From Puccinellia tenuiflora (taxonomy: Eukaryota; Streptophyta; Magnoliopsida; Poales; Poaceae), in contig QRDG01000410.1 of assembly GCA_012064385.1 (NCBI GenBank), positions 23,001 to 87,000 on the forward strand: a stretch of 64,000 bases of DNA, read 5' to 3'. Every line of letters begins with the position of its first letter. Position 1 is the stretch's first letter. Position numbers and translations under genes: made by a program. Shown here in pieces: positions 54,395-64,000 of the stretch. A model generated the notes under the pieces. The model ran no database searches, had not been told where the DNA came from, and worked only from the letters and a program-made list of their open reading frames with translations.

Positions 54395-55436
54395 TAACAA
54401 GCCTGATCAGTCTGGATTTTAGTGGTGTGCATATTACCGGGGATGAGTTAAGGTGCATTCTTTTCAGTTCAGTTGGTTTGGTGAAATTGAGACTCGATTA
54501 TTGGAATGAGATAACTTTCCTGGAGATACCTATCATGCTGCAACGTCTTAGCCACCTGGATGTCAGTCAATGCAAAAATCTGAAAGTTATAGAGAGCGAA
54601 GCCCCTAATCTTTACAGTTTTAGTTGTACTGGTGCCCTGGTCCGACTATCACTTGGTGATTCATTGCAAAACTTTAGATCCTTTGTTTCATCTTGGGGCG
54701 TGTTTCATTATGCGTGCAAAAATATTCCGCACATTGTGCCAAATCTTGAAGCTCTTGACATAACTTCATATGTGGTATGCTCCTAAACTTTAGATTATTA
54801 GATACCAGTATTACGCAACAAAAAGTAGCAAGGTCCTTGGATAATTTGCCTAAAGCATTTTTTCTGTGCAGAGGGATACACTGGTGGTACCTGTACCTGG
54901 CAAATTCCTCCACCTAAGGCAACTGTGTTTTGAGTTTATTTCCCCAGACTATGATTATTTCTCTCTGGTTCCTTTTCTTGACGCTTGTCCTTCCTTGGAG
55001 ACTTTCAAATTGTTTGTAAGTCATCTTCCTCTTGCCGATGAGAGTAGTTGCGGAGAATGCATTAGTTCAAGTATATGTCCTGTTATTTTTGACATCGGTA
55101 TCTTTTCAATGCAGGTAGCGCCGGTTCCCATGCAGAAAGAATCTGTTCTACGAGATTCTTCTGATGATCTAAGGCAAATGCCAGGGTACTTGCATAGGAA
55201 CATCAACGATGTGCAGATCTTTGGCTTCTGTTCTGCAAGGAGCATAGTTGAGCTGACATGCCATCTTCTTGAGAACGCAAAGTCACTTAAGTGCCTTACA
55301 CTGAACACCTCTTACAGCGGTGATATTTTTAGTTCCTCTGGCAAAAGCGGTAAATGCCCCTGGATGAGTAGGGATATTATTATGGAAGCCTATAAAACAC
55401 TCTTGGACATAGAAAAATACATTGTGGGGAAAGTTC

Positions 55437-55872
55437 GAGGGCGGCGATATGGACCCCGGGCTCCAGGGAGCCCGGTATTGCAAAAAAATTTGAATTCGCA
55501 AATTTTTGGTTCAAAAAATTCTGAAAAAAAATATGCACGTAGATAATACTATGATCTACCACTGTGAAAAATTTCAACCACAAACTCGAAATATTTTGAT
55601 CTGTGCAAAAAAGAGAAATCTGCAGATCTGAAAGGTGAAAGTGTGCAATCTGAAAATTTTGAAAATCTTGTCAGATTTCTCTTTTTTGCACAGATCGCAA
55701 TATTTCGAGTTTGTGGATGAAAACATTCACACTGGTAGATCATAGTATTATCTACGTGCATATTTTTTTCAGAATTTTTTAAACCAAAAATTTGCGAATT
55801 CAATTTTTTTTTGGAATACCGGGCTTCCTGGAGCCCGGGCTTCCTGGAGCCCGGGCTCCAAATGGACTTTCC
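55437..55872. mobile_element. Mutator-type MITE (436 bp) with long hairpin in the FBD region
   Basis: The 9-bp duplication ggaaagttc is perfect (55428-55436 and 55873-55881). The intact paralogue reads ggggaaagttccttcttctg without insert. The arms ('gaattcgcaaatttttggtt…' against '…aaccaaaaatttgcgaattc') form a near-perfect hairpin of over 100 bases per arm around a centre near 55650. The ends carry 'cccgggctcc' and its duplicated inverse. Confidence 0.9.
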
Positions 55873-56266
55873 GGAAAGTTCCCTCTTCTGTCGGACTGAA
55901 ATTTGTGGGGCCGTGCAGCCGGTGCAATCCCCTTTGAATTTAGTGCCAGTTTGTGGCCGGGCTTCAGCTTGTGGAGCCCCGGGCAAAGTGTTATTTTTTT
56001 CTTTTGAAAAGAAAGTTGAAATCCCATCTTCTACATTAAATTAATGCAGCACAGTTTTTTATTAGTATAAAAATCAACAAAGCCTTACTACAAATAAATT
56101 TATTGATACGGGGTAACTAGCCGCAGATTGTTTAGCCGATCTTTTCACGGTACAACTAGTATATTTTTTTTGACACAAAAACAGTAGGGAAGGCCCCTAC
56201 TGTGCCATTTTTCATTATAAATTAGAAAATAACATATTTACAATGGGAAAGTTCATAAAAGGAAAA

Positions 56267-59200
56267 TTACAATGAATCAATCCATTGCTGCATGCCTTCC
56301 TTGAGGCTTGGCTTAGCTCTATGCATAACAAGAGCAAAGGATTCTTTGAAAAATCTAAAACACTCTAAGATATCTAACTCTTGGTTATCAAAGATGATTT
56401 TATTCCTGTGATTCCATATGCTCCAGCACCCAGTTATAAGCACCTCTTTGTAGCAGTTGGCACTAAATCTTCTGCTTCCATCAATCAGTAGGTTTATGAT
56501 GTTGAGATCATTATTCCATTCCATGTTGAGCTTCCACCAGAATCCCTGGGTGAAGTCACATGAGAAGAACAGATGTTCTATTGTTTCATTTGGGCAATCC
56601 TGACATAATGCACATTCTTTCGAATCAATGTAAAAGTTCTTCCTTGTTAGCAGATCTCTTGTGTTTAGCCTGTCTAGCAGGAGTAGCCAGAAAAAGAATC
56701 TTTGTTTTGGAAGTACTCTAGATTCCCAAATCCAACTGAAAGGTGCAGGAGCCTTTATTGCAGGGGATAGTTTTGAGTATACCTTTTTACATGAGTATCC
56801 CCCTTTCCAGTCAAATTCCCATTGGTCCTCATCTTCATTATTAGACTCAATATATAATTCAATAGCTTCTGAGTGTTCCTCACATTCTTGTGCAGCAATC
56901 AATGATAGAGGTAGATGGAAATGATCATAAATATTTTCATGGAAGTCAGTAATGAATCTCTTTAGACTAATGTCTTTATTCTTTGAGAAGGAAAAAAGAT
57001 GAGGGAATTCCTCCATCAAATTAGTGTCCATCCAATTATCCATCTAGAACCTTATTGTCTTGCCAGATCCCACTGTGATATTTACATTATTTACAAAGCT
57101 ATCCCATAAGGACAAGCAGTCCTTCCACCAAAATGATCCACATTGGCCTTTAACTTGAGGCAGCTTATCATCATTATAATGTGCCTGCCAGATTAGTTGC
57201 ACCCAAGGAATATCACACTGATTCATGAACTTGTACAGATTCTTCATCATGAGAGCAGTATTTTGAATTCTTAGGTTCTTTACTCCCAAACCTCCAGCTT
57301 CTTTAGGCAAGCACACTTTCTTCCACTTAACCAGACATTTCCCTTTCTTATCAATTTCCTTACCTTTCCATAGAAAGTTTCTGGCAGAATTTTCAACATG
57401 GTCCAAAAATCCAAGGGGTAGTTTCATAGCACACATTGCATAATTTGGCATGGCAGAGATGACAGCTTTAACAAATACCAGTCTTCCATCATAAGATAGA
57501 GTTGTGGCAATACCAGATAGCCTTCTATCAATTTTCTCCAGAATTCCAATCAAGTGCTCCATTCTTGGTTTGGTAGTACCCATTGGGAGACCCAAGTAAG
57601 GGAATGGGAGTGACTCAGTAATACAGCCAAATACTTGAGCCAATTCATTGCATCTTGAAGCTGAAATATTAATGGGCACCATGGAGGATTTGTTGTAATT
57701 TACCCGCAATCCAGTGGATAGGGAGAATTTTTGCAGAAGTGCTTTTAGGTTTGTTATCTGTGCTTGATCAGCTGGCATTATAAGCAAGGTATCATCTGCA
57801 TATTGAATTATGGGATACTCTAGTCCATAAGCATTATCCATTGGGAGTCCAATATCACCATCTTGCCATGCTTTATTGATAACATACTGTAATAATTCCC
57901 CCACCAATACATAGAGAATTGGTGAAAGAGGATCTCCTTGCCTCACTCCCCTTCTGCATTTGATAGATTTTCCAGGAACTCCATTTAGCAAAACTGAGGT
58001 GGATGCACTATATAAAATGCTTTTGATCCATGAAATGAATTTCTCCCCAAACTCCATGTGCTTCATCATGGCTAAAATTGCTGAATATTCAACTTTGTCA
58101 AAAGCTTTCTCAAAGTCCAGTTTAATAATTACAATCTCCTTTTTTGACTTATGGCAGAGATGTATATATTCAAATGCCCATGCAAGACAGTCATGAATAG
58201 ACCTTTTCTTTATAAAACCATATTGATTTTTATGAATCAGTGGAATAATAATCTTCTGTAGTCTGTTTGCCAGCAGCTTGGTGATAAATTTTAGAGCCAG
58301 ACTAACAAGAGAAATAGGTCTAAAATCATTAGCATATTCAGGGCTTTGTTTTTTGGGGATGAGAGTTATGAAGGCAGTGTTGATACTTTCCAGATTCATG
58401 TTTCCTTCATAGAAGCTGGCACATAATTTATAAAATAGATCCTTAACAGTTCCCCAACATTTCTTAAGGAAAGTGCCATTAAATCCATCAGGACCTGGGG
58501 ATTTATCAGGAGGCATTTCCTTTACAATGTTATCCATCTCCTCATTTGTGAACGGCGCCTCAAGACTGCCAAAGTCCACTGCAGCGTTAGGGGGCACTAA
58601 TTCCTCCAGATCAAATAGCATAGTAGGGTTATCTGATTTACCAATTCTATCTTTGAAAGCATCCCAAAGAATAGCAGCTTTCCCATTATGCTCAGTAACT
58701 ACTCTATCATCTGATTCTTTCAATGAAGCAATAAAATTCCCTCTGTAATTCTGAGTAGCCACAGTATGGAAAAATTTAGAGTTTTCTCCACCTAGTTGAG
58801 CCCACTTAATTTTTGCCCTGTTTTTCCAATAAATTCTTTTAGCTTCCAATAGCTTTAATTGGTGACTCCTCAATGCTTCTCTGAAAAAAAATTCTTGCAA
58901 TGATAAGTTCCTCTGCTTTTCCAATCCATCAATAAGGGCCAGGACATAACTATAGGAATCAATCACCTTATGCAGCTTTGAGAGATTTCTACTCCATTTT
59001 TTCAATCCAGCTCTGACTGATTTTAATCTTGCAGTTAGTTCTTTAGCTGGGTTGTTGTTTATGCCAGGGAGAAGCCAACTGTTGCCAACTACTTCCATAG
59101 ATCCATCAAACTCTAGCCAATATTCCTCAAATCTAAAAATGTTAGCTTTAGGGATTGAGGTGCCAATTTGAATCTGGATTGGAATGTGGTCTGAAGTGAG

Positions 59201-59872
59201 CTTGGCCAGAGGGATAGCCATAGTATTTGGGAATTGAGTGGTCCAATTAGTTGATGTGAAAATCCAATCCAACTTTTCCAGAAGAGGATTGTCTTGCATA
59301 TTGCTCCATGTATACGCTCTGCCTTTTAAAGGGATTTCCTCAAGATCCAAATTCTGAATAATACTATTAAACAGTAACATATTATTAGCATCTCCTCCAG
59401 CCCTATTCCTATTCTCAGGGCTTCTTATGAGATTGAAATCTCCCAATATCATCCATAATTCCATCTGGGAGGTATCCAAATTATTAAGCCAGCTGGTAAA
59501 CAAGGCTCTCTCCTCTGTAATTGTGGGACCATAAATATTAGTGAGATACCAAGTTTCATTACTAAGCTTGCATCTTAACCTCACTGTCAGTTGGAATTTT
59601 CCGTGATTAACCTCAGATCCTTCAAAAAGTGCTCCATTCCAAATAATTAATAATCCACCAGAATTACCATTGGAAGGTACATATGCAAATTTATTGAATT
59701 TTCTGGGGCAGAAATTATGAATATATGAGTGGTCAAAATCCTCTCTTTTAGTTTCCTGGAAACAGATAATATTACAGTTTGATTCCTCAATTTTCAGTCT
59801 AATAGCATCCCATCTGATTTGGGAATTAATCCCTCTTAAGTTCCAATTAAGAATAATCCATTGTCTATTCAT
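56267..59872 (-). pseudogene. LINE ORF2 (endonuclease, RT, zf-RVT), single nonsense codon
   Basis: The frame starts MNRQWIILNWNLRGINSQIR. The endonuclease has 'ICFQETK', 'GDFN' and 'SDHIPIQIQ'. The RT has 'MPPDKSPGPDGFNGTFLKKC', 'FRPISLVSLALKFITKLLAN', 'GFIKKRSIHDC', 'IIKLDFEKAFDKVE', 'RRGVRQGDPLSPILYVLVGE' and the catalytic 'IIQYADDTLLI'. One TAG at 57044-57046 after 'GSGKTIRF' stops translation; the same frame continues at 57043 with 'DNWMDTNLMEEFPHLFSF', where relatives have W before DNW, so TGG to TAG is the simplest reading. zf-RVT follows ('CALCQDCPNETIEHLFFSCD') to the end at 56267. No frameshift over about 1,200 codons, so this is a young copy. Confidence 0.95.
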
Positions 59873-60207
59873 TAAGAACAGATACAGAATTCATTGGACC
59901 AGGTGAGACTAGCAAACCTGGAGGTGATATAAGGGATAATTTTCTGCCAATACAGACGAATGAACCATGAAAGCCATAATATCCATCACACATAAATATG
60001 GAGCAGATCCACATAGATAATCCAGAAAATAAAATATAGGAGTTATTACAACCAATATATTTAATCTGTCCAAAATATAGTTTTAGATTAATTCCCCATA
60101 TTAACCAACTGAACACAAGGGTTTGGTAATTATTTGCCACAAAATAAAGCATGCAAGACCAGAAGCACTCCACTTCTAGTATCATTCTTGCACTGCCCAA
60201 CTGATCT

Positions 60208-61752
60208 TCATTCAATGCTGTCATAAGAACTGTCATAGTTTAAAGTTTCCTCAGACACATCATTAGGATGCATCTGGCATGGCCCAGTTCCAATGGCTTG
60301 CAGAGTTGGGATGGAAAGGTGAGGTGGAGAACCAGCCTTCTCATCAATGACTTGTGCTTCAAACATGGGGCCAAGGTTGGCTGCAACTGTCTTCTTCTTA
60401 TTCTTTCCCAATTTCGGTTCAGCTGAGACATCAGATGAAATTATTGGTGCTTTCCCTTTGAAACCAGCATTGAGCATACCTAGCCTATCACTTCTTCTCA
60501 CTTCTGCCACAGTGGTTGGAACCTTGCTCTTCTTGGCTCTGGTAGACACTTGTCCTGCATCCTGGATCTCAGTAATCTTGACAGTGGATGGAGCAACAAA
60601 ATCTTTGTCAGCAACAGTATTTATCTGCACATAGCATTTCCTTTTCAGTCCAGAGGCACTGTCCACATTAATGACCCTGTATTCAGTATTAGTAACAGTG
60701 CACTCATTAAGAGCTGGAAGAACAGAGTTGACAGAGCTTGTAATATTGTTAACCAGTTCCTTAAATAAATCCATATGATTATCAGGTAAAGTACTAGGGT
60801 CAGCCTGATCACCCTCCACCTGACTGTCCATTGCATTAACAGCTGCAGAAACTGGGGAAATATGCAGATCATAGCTATCTTCCTCCACATTATTGTTCTG
60901 CCCATGCACCACATGTGCAACATCAGTATCATCCTCAGCAACATTCTCTGCAACATTATTCACTATATGTGCAGCATCAGGTTGGGCATTGGGTTCCTCT
61001 TGTGCAACATCTGGCAGAACAGGGCTCTGAGGTGGAGTGACCATAACTGGCTCACCAGGGTTTACAGGGGCAACAGGTACAAGATTAGCTGGTGCAGCAG
61101 GAGCTCCTTCATTCTCAGCATGCCACATAGCAAAATCATCAATCACCATTGGAACAGGGTGAGGGTTTTGTCCATCAGGGGGTAGAGGGTCCTCATCACC
61201 AGCTTGAACACCCAGCATCACAGAGGATAGGATGTAGGTAGGGCAAGACCAACTATCTCCATGCCCAACATCAGTTGCATTATGGAGGAGAACAATGCTA
61301 AGAGGGATACAGTCAATATCATAGGCTATGATTTTAACCAAAATTCTAGCTCTGAAATCATTCTCTCTGTTCCAAACTAAAAGCCTGCCATAAGGAGCCA
61401 TAGTGGTGATGACAGTGTCCAGATTCCAGCACTCTTGAGGATAGTTAACTAGCATAAGCCAAACATCATGAGTGAAAGTTGCAGCCCTATGATTTATGCC
61501 TCTGTGCTGGGGTACAATTCTCATCACAGTGTCACCTATGAAATAGGGGCTGTTGGCAACAGCATGGTCCCTATCAACAACACAGACAAATCTGACCAGA
61601 GCGGTCCCCATTCCAGACCTAGATATCTGCCTAACTTGGTAACCTCTCTGATGCAACTGATTCGAGATAAGTGCTGCAGTACCTTGGAAAGCATCAGGTG
61701 CAGGTTCAGGGGAGATGGTGACGATGGACCAGTCATCGCAGTTGACAGGCAT
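60208..61752 (-). CDS. LINE ORF1 protein (514 aa)
   Basis: An intact 514-codon frame starting MPVNCDDWSIVTISPEPAPD, 335 bases upstream of ORF2 on the same strand. The N-terminal half has a DUF4283-like fold pattern ('GMGTALVRFVCVVDRDHAVA', 'FTHDVWLMLVNYPQECWNLD'). The C-terminal half is low complexity, Pro/Val/Asn/Asp-rich, with basic patches ('AKKSKVPTTVAEVRRSDRLG', 'KNKKKT'). No CCHC knuckle was seen. Expected role: binding LINE RNA in the retrotransposition complex. It is the only complete transposon gene in the window. Confidence 0.85.
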   Translation of the reverse strand: MPVNCDDWSIVTISPEPAPDAFQGTAALISNQLHQRGYQVRQISRSGMGTALVRFVCVVDRDHAVANSPYFIGDTVMRIVPQHRGINHRAATFTHDVWLMLVNYPQECWNLDTVITTMAPYGRLLVWNRENDFRARILVKIIAYDIDCIPLSIVLLHNATDVGHGDSWSCPTYILSSVMLGVQAGDEDPLPPDGQNPHPVPMVIDDFAMWHAENEGAPAAPANLVPVAPVNPGEPVMVTPPQSPVLPDVAQEEPNAQPDAAHIVNNVAENVAEDDTDVAHVVHGQNNNVEEDSYDLHISPVSAAVNAMDSQVEGDQADPSTLPDNHMDLFKELVNNITSSVNSVLPALNECTVTNTEYRVINVDSASGLKRKCYVQINTVADKDFVAPSTVKITEIQDAGQVSTRAKKSKVPTTVAEVRRSDRLGMLNAGFKGKAPIISSDVSAEPKLGKNKKKTVAANLGPMFEAQVIDEKAGSPPHLSIPTLQAIGTGPCQMHPNDVSEETLNYDSSYDSIE

Positions 61753-61781
61753 ATTGCCGCCGCCGATGATACAAGTAGTAT

Positions 61782-62405
61782 TGGCGGTAGAAATACTCCT
61801 GTCTCACGTCAGCCAGCAGCAACAATAATACAAGCAACAACTCCTCTTGATCACAAGCTAGTAGAAGTAGCAAACTGGCTTGCGTAGGATCACAAGCCTC
61901 AGCACCAGCTAGCAGATTAGTTTACGTAAGATGAAACCAATCTAAAACAACACGCACACCCGGCCGACCGGAAGTACATGGACGATCTCAAAGATCAGCA
62001 GCAGATTAGAGCCGATATCTCCAACCTTCTCGCCAGATTCACACACCAGATCGGTAATCAACTAGTACACGCAGAATTGGCCGCCAGGAGCCATGGCGAT
62101 TTTCTGTATATTTCTCAACTCGAAAATAACTTGTCTAACCCTAATTACATAACCATCTGGAATATAAAGACCCAAGGGCCGACGTACATGTATTCTAGTC
62201 GGACACGTAGAATAGAAAGGCACAGGCGCCTGAAAGAAAGCCAACATGGCCCTTGACTCTTATCTAAATATGCTACTAAGGAAAGGAGACTAATTAGAAT
62301 TTGGGTACGTCCATATTCAAAGGATGGTCCATGGACGTTCAACTTCTCAAGCAGCTAGCTCCAGTACATGCTAAAAACGAATTGGGATTTTAATTGAACC
62401 AATGA
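61782..62405. other. Spacer between LINE and gypsy gag, no pol
   Basis: If the gypsy element continued normally, reverse transcriptase should start here on the minus strand; it does not. No open frame with known motif. A small plus-strand frame at 61978-62256 has no recognisable feature. Confidence 0.35.
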
Positions 62406-64000
62406 TCAGGTACGGTACTCACTTGGGGTTCTGAACCGTGGTTCCACCTTGTCTGTTGGAGTGATCTTGACAGTAAATTTTCCCATACCTAGACGCCTAG
62501 CCGGTACCACATATTTTGGTGTCTCTTTGAATGAATTCTTCTGTCTATTAACATGAACAACAGGTGGTGCCGCATCATCCTCCCTCCCTTGAAGGGAAAC
62601 CGTCCTCGGTTTCGACCTACTCCTTGCAGACTTTGTCTTGAACACCTCGACAGTACACTTGATATCCTTTGCTGATTTGGGAAGAAAAGCGTAGAACTCA
62701 CCCTTGTGCATAAATGTGTACCTGTTCGTGCGTCCATGGTGAAGTGCATTGACATCATGTTGCCACGGACGTCCCAATAAAAGATGACAAGCATGTAATG
62801 GTAGAACGTCGCACTCCACTTTATCAACATATCCATCCACAGAAAAAGGAACTTTTACTCGATGGGTGACCTTCAACTTGCCCACGACGTTGATCCACTG
62901 CATATAGTACGGCTTCAGGTGCTCCCATGTAGGCAAAGAAAGGGAATCCACCACATCCTTACTAATCATATTGCTTGCACTGCCACCATCAACAATCAGT
63001 TTGCACACTTCCCCCTTGATAGTACATGCAGTTTGAAAAATACTACGCCGTTGTCCAGATTCAACAATAACCTTGTCATCACGCTGGACCTTATGGGCTA
63101 GCAAACTCGGCACATTAAGCTCAGGATAACAGTCCAAGACATTACCATTATATTTTTCTGTATCATCCTCTAGGTGAGGCATCTCATCTTCGGATTCTGA
63201 AATATATGCATCGTCAACAAGCAAAATCTTCTTCCGATTTGGACACTCGTGCATCATGTGCCCTCGTCCCCCACACTTATGACATATAACATTGCTATGA
63301 TGAGATGAGCTTGATGCAGCTTGAGAAACCTCCTTAGGTGCAGCAGCTATCTTGCTTTGTTCAACGCTCGTCGACTTGTAAGAAACAGCCGGTTTAGCAC
63401 TATATCCACCATCCACATGAGAAGAAATACGCCGTGTACTACTGTAGGTTGAATGACTACCTGCAGTTTGCTTCTCATGAACCCAACGTTCAGCACGCTC
63501 AGCTTGGTGAATCAACTCATGAATATCGTTGTATTGCATCAAATCAACACGATCACGAATATCTTCATTCAACCCCTCAAACAGTCGTACCATGGTTGCC
63601 TCCGCAGACTCACGTACCGCTGTCCGTATCATTAATGTTTGCATCTCCTTGTAGTACTCATCAACAGTTTTAGTGCCTTGCACAAGACGACGCAGTTTAC
63701 TGTGAAGTTGACGAGTGTAACTAGCAGGCACAAATCAGTCCCTCATAACACGCTTCATGTCAGCCCATGTTCCAGCGCGCTCTCCAATGCGGTTCAGATT
63801 ATCCCACCAAACAAGAGCATATTCTGTAAATTCTGAGGATGCAATACGAACCTTCTTTTCTTCCGAATAATTGTGGTTGTCAAAAATCTGATTAACACGC
63901 ATCTCCCACTCTAAATATTTCTCCGGATCAGAACGTCCCGAGAACTCCAGTACGATGATCTTTATGCGTCCGATACCATCATCCTCCCGAGCAGCTTCAC
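62406..64000 (-). pseudogene. Ty3/gypsy gag and protease, partial, one stop; continues past the window edge
   Basis: The minus-strand frame enters at 64000 with typical gag sequence ('VLEFSGRSDPEKYLEWEMRV', 'YALVWWDNLNRIGERAGTWA'). It meets TGA at 63735-63737 (CGA to TGA would explain it) and continues through 'LHSKLRRLVQGTKTVDEYYK' (Retrotrans_gag) and the zinc knuckle 'CHKCGGRGHMMHEC'. A retropepsin-like domain follows: 'CKLIVDGGSASNMISKDVVD', with DGGS replacing DTG/DSG as often in plant gypsy proteases, then 'LHACHLLLGRPWQHDVNALH'. The frame ends at 62406 after 'PRFRTPSEYRT' where pol would begin. The window cuts the 5' end, so the initiator is not visible. Confidence 0.88.

Larger units (their letters stand above)
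36419..55990 (+). pseudogene. Second F-box/LRR/FBD gene copy, broken by four nested insertions
   Basis: Homology to the intact gene at 21204-23416 begins inside its intron 1 (36419) and ends ~60 bp past its stop (about 55990). Exon 1 and the promoter are therefore missing. Surviving pieces: exon 2 at 36457-36496 and 39714-39781; exon 3 at 40012-40071, 53716-54121 and 54398-54774; exon 4 onward from 54872 to 55436 and 55882-55950. Insertions: LTR element 36497-39708, CACTA 40072-53712, Tourist MITE 54122-54394 and Mutator-type MITE 55437-55872. Independently, exon 2 has an extra G (gacttGcagctgct against gacttcagctgct) that shifts the frame. The rest is well conserved ('HADVYEFPC', 'SFVSSWGVFHYACKNIPHIV'). 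It cannot make the protein. Confidence 0.93.
56163..61770 (-). mobile_element. LINE on the minus strand, ORFs nearly intact
   Basis: The A tail is read as the T run at 56164-56171. Beyond it, acaactagtat (56152-56162) matches acaagtagtat (61771-61781) at 10 of 11 bases, a candidate target duplication. This puts the 5' end only 18 bases before the ORF1 start, so the copy may be slightly 5'-truncated. ORF1 is 61752-60208 and ORF2 59872-56267. Edges are less certain than the ORFs. Confidence 0.8.

Overview
The window is a stretch of grass nuclear genome, almost certainly Triticeae (wheat, Aegilops or barley type). The evidence is the repeat content: a CACTA element with the 'gtcccggtt...aaccgggac' subterminal repeats, Ty3/gypsy elements with the '(g)ctcgggggcta' polypurine tract, L1-like LINEs, Tourist-like and Mutator-like MITEs. 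Grass-type F-box families and GC-rich exons agree with this. All calls come from reading the sequence; no database search was run.

Layout. 1-7.3 kb is the gene-bearing end: an F-box/DUF295 gene (412-1617, +), a broken partial copy of it (1955-2703), and a two-exon sarcosine/pipecolate oxidase gene (7231-5482, -) with clean splice sites. 8.15-14.7 kb is a decayed autonomous CACTA element whose TNP2 transposase is one frame with five stop codons. 14.9-18.8 kb is a 5'-truncated LINE (14-bp target duplication) split by a non-autonomous LTR retrotransposon. 20.1-20.4 kb is a Tourist-like MITE. 21.2-23.4 kb is an apparently intact five-exon F-box/LRR/FBD gene. 24.3-31.2 kb holds remnants: a CYP79-like P450 scrap, a Copia LTR with primer-binding site, a CACTA end, and a gypsy LTR with an antisense ORF. 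31.2-36.4 kb has GC-rich sequence, two minisatellites, a plastid rpl2 fragment and a frameshifted acidic ORF.

36.4-56.0 kb is the most informative part. It is a second copy of the F-box/LRR/FBD gene, starting inside intron 1, blown apart by four independent insertions, each with a recognisable target-site duplication: a 3.2-kb LTR element in exon 2, a 13.6-kb CACTA in the F-box codons, a Tourist-like MITE in the LRR region and a 436-bp Mutator-type MITE in the FBD region. The CACTA carries captured gene fragments and was itself hit by a full-length 6.8-kb LINE (16-bp TSD) and, 16 bp away, by a hAT-type element that in turn contains two Mutator-like insertions. The intact paralogue at 21.2 kb lets every junction be read to the base.

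56.2-61.8 kb is a nearly intact LINE on the minus strand (a single nonsense codon in ORF2), and 62.4-64.0 kb is a gypsy gag-protease region on the minus strand that runs off the window.

Functionally only three genes look usable by the plant: the F-box/DUF295 gene, the oxidase and the intact F-box/FBD gene. They form no pathway together; the two F-box genes belong to rapidly duplicating substrate-adaptor families of SCF ubiquitin ligases.
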